A stretch of 64,000 nucleotides of DNA from Ascaris suum (lineage: Eukaryota > Nematoda > Chromadorea > Rhabditida > Ascarididae): the NCBI GenBank assembly GCA_013433145.1, contig CM024179.1, forward strand, positions 6,049,300 to 6,113,299, given 5' to 3'. Under the pieces are notes generated by a model, which searched no databases, had not been told where the DNA came from, and worked only from the letters and a program-made list of their open reading frames with translations. Every line of letters starts with the position of its first letter. Position 1 is the first letter of the stretch. This document shows positions 62,069-64,000 of this stretch, piece by piece. A program made the position numbers and the translations under genes.

Positions 62069-62527
62069 CTACTGAGCAGCAAGAGCGTTCGCGTTTTTTC
62101 TTCCCGCATGATAATCATACACTTTTTTCGACCCCGAAAATTTGGCTGGTCGTGGCAGCTCGGATATCGGTATAAACTTGAACCTCTCCATCAACTCACT
62201 ACAGCAAGAAGCACCTCGTGGAGGTGGTGGAGGTGGTGGCACGTCGTCATCGTCGATTTTCGCGAAGTTCGCCATTTGCGCCATTATCGGCGTTGGAGGG
62301 TTGCTGGTAGGTGGTGGTGAAAAAGCGGCAGGTGGAGGAGGAGGGGGTGGAGGTGGAGGAATAGCGCCACCTGGCTGATGCCCTGGAATTCGGTTGACAC
62401 GAGGTGGCTGACTTGGAGGAGGTGGTGGACGATACGCCGGTTTCGTGATTCGCGCTGAATTTGGCGGGTTCGCAGGAAGCGGTGGAGGATCTGGCCTCTC
62501 ATTTTTCGGCGCCATGCTTCTTATATC
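62069..62527 (-). CDS. wip-1: WASP-interacting protein (WIP/verprolin family), C-terminal exon, 5' part outside the window
   Basis: WIP proteins bind and stabilise WASP and promote actin polymerisation at the cell cortex. This exon (acceptor TTTGCAG just above 62527) encodes 152 residues and then a stop. About two thirds is proline-rich, with a ten-proline run and other profilin or SH3-type stretches. Near the C terminus, MERFKFIPISELP resembles the WIP WASP-binding motif (human, from memory, ESRFYFHPISDLP), followed by KKVY where human WIP has TKSY. The expected N-terminal actin-binding WH2 motif is absent here and no exon for it was seen up to 64000, so it should lie upstream. A GTGTAT after SGSKK could be a donor to a further exon, so the last 19 residues are uncertain. 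The ATG at 62515 could be a start if the acceptor is used for trans-splicing. Confidence 0.8.
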   Translation of the reverse strand, partial: DIRSMAPKNERPDPPPLPANPPNSARITKPAYRPPPPPSQPPRVNRIPGHQPGGAIPPPPPPPPPPAAFSPPPTSNPPTPIMAQMANFAKIDDDDVPPPPPPPRGASCCSELMERFKFIPISELPRPAKFSGSKKVYDYHAGRKNANALAAQ

Positions 62528-64000
62528 CTGCAAACAACATGGAACATTCGCCAAGCGATCAACTGCTTGTATTAAGGTAATTATTATATTACAACAAGTT
62601 CAAACAGCACAAAATCTGTGAACTAATGAACGGAGAATAATAATTAAGCAGACAAATACGCACTGGTCATGAAAGCTCCGACTCCGACTCATTTAACAAA
62701 ATACATATGTACCCTTTAATCTAATAGAGCCGGTATGGGCAGGTGAAGATTACCCTTTCTTTATAATTTCCTCTCAAAAGCGAATTAAAAGCGCCATTTT
62801 CTGGAGCAATTATTGCCAGTAACGGGATTGTTGCGATGTATAGTCAGCACTCTAGCAATGAAAATAATCCTCAAAAATGCTCTAAAGGTGATTTTAAACG
62901 CGCTCATTTTTGCAATCACGCATTGAGGACATCGAATCGGAAAGCGGAAGTACGGGGACGATGAGGAAGGAATCATTTTAGTGATAAGTGGATGAGACAA
63001 ATGACGCACAGAATAAATGTTCTTCTATGTTAGGGGAAGGGATGGAGCAGAAATGCCACCACCATTGCTATACAAAATGAATCAAATTCCCACCCCAAAT
63101 CAAAAGCAATGACACTCCCACGTTGGGAAGTGCTAACCAACAGGCCCCGACAGCTGACATCATACCCAAGTTTGATTTCCCTCAGCGAAATTACTCTTAA
63201 AATTGCCGAGAATTTGGGTTTGTTAATGAGACTTTATAAATGCACGAGGAATTAACACCGGAAAGCTTCACTGCGCATCCCTAATGAGAACGATCCTTCC
63301 ATAAATGCAAGCAGAGCATTCGCATAAGCCAAAAAAGTGTTTATAATAATCAATCGCAGATAAGTGAAAACATCAACTTTTAGTCTGCTTTATGAGGTTA
63401 ACGAAGGTAGCTGTTAGCACAACGCAGTTTGGCGAGGGCGAAAGATAGCTCTTAGAAACTGTGATGGGCGACTCCGGGAGTTGACTCCCAAGAGTCTACT
63501 TCTTTGACGACATCAGCATTAAAGGTTGCAATCAACTCCCCATTGTAGCAACGGAATTATGAAGTTGCCACCTTTTTTTTCTAGCAGTAAAAATTATGAA
63601 TTTTGCCTCTTTTAACACTTTCTTCTCAACATCAAAAACAAAAAGAAGCAAGAATTCTGACAACAATTTTGCCTATAATAGTGGTGATTTGGGTGCCCCA
63701 TTCAATGGTCCCTCGATTCCCACTCCACTATTTTCTCCGCTTTCGAAGCGTCTAAGAAATTGAAGAGAAAATGAGCTTGAAAGTAAACTCGTCGACGTGT
63801 ACTTGCCATATTCGACCCCCTCGACTGCATTATTTCTATTATTTTAGCAACGAATAAACTTTATGTTAGAAATGCGGAGGGAATTGGTTACACGATGTCA
63901 TTTCAGTGAAAATGAGTTCTACCTGGTTTCATTCGGCAGTCTCATTTGCAAACTGTTTTTGCGGCACGTATCGAGAGTGTCGTAAATATTCCTCAAGACG
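62528..64000. other. Intron or upstream region of wip-1
   Basis: The minus strand here should be the intron preceding the wip-1 C-terminal exon. No WH2-coding exon or other supported exon was seen up to the window end. Confidence 0.45.

Noticed and set aside
62045..62378. Plus-strand frames rich in Gly and Trp opposite the wip-1 exon
   Set aside because: They are the complement of proline codons in the wip-1 exon, which has a recognisable WASP-binding motif on the minus strand.

Overview
The window is nuclear DNA of a nematode, most likely a strongylid (hookworm or Haemonchus type). The base composition is AT-leaning. Genes are split into short exons separated by introns of about 0.25 to 2.4 kb, acceptors are mostly TTTCAG-like, and the recognisable proteins are metazoan housekeeping or cytoskeletal proteins with Caenorhabditis-like features. 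I saw no bacterial, organellar or viral gene, no CRISPR array, no rRNA and no convincing tRNA.

Every gene I can support lies on the minus strand, so transcription runs from high to low coordinates. From right to left: (1) 62.07-62.53 kb, the C-terminal exon of a WASP-interacting protein (wip-1 type), whose 5' part lies beyond the window; (2) 56.62-57.71 kb, a complete two-exon Mediator subunit 11 gene (mdt-11); (3) 51.00-52.02 kb, the last three phase-consistent exons of an unrecognised protein, with a poly(A) signal 45 bases after its stop; (4) 46.40-49.97 kb, a three-exon gene for a basic, possibly helix-turn-helix protein of unknown function; (5) 41-42.4 kb, fragments of at least one further unresolved gene; (6) 36.65-40.80 kb, an unresolved gene whose exons carry two W-containing helical units resembling the PLU-1 region of KDM5 proteins; (7) 6.31-19.15 kb, a complete 12-exon ETF-ubiquinone oxidoreductase gene (let-721 orthologue) that I could splice codon by codon to a 595-residue protein.

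The gene-poor stretches are 1-6.3 kb, 19.1-36.6 kb, 42.4-46.4 kb, 52.4-56.6 kb, 57.7-62.1 kb and 62.5-64 kb. They hold simple repeats, G-rich tracts, two strong palindromes, a diverged tandem duplication (29.65-30.29 kb) and short tandem repeats, but no gene I can support.

The genes do not form one pathway. ETF-QO is a mitochondrial inner-membrane electron-transfer enzyme, MED11 belongs to the nuclear Mediator head, and WIP regulates actin assembly. The close linkage of wip-1 and mdt-11 appears to match C. elegans chromosome III. The most notable molecular detail is that two introns of the ETF-QO gene use GC rather than GT donors, and in both cases conserved protein sequence across the junction supports this. 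I did not find a convincing novel system; the best leads are the three unrecognised minus-strand genes between 36 and 52 kb.
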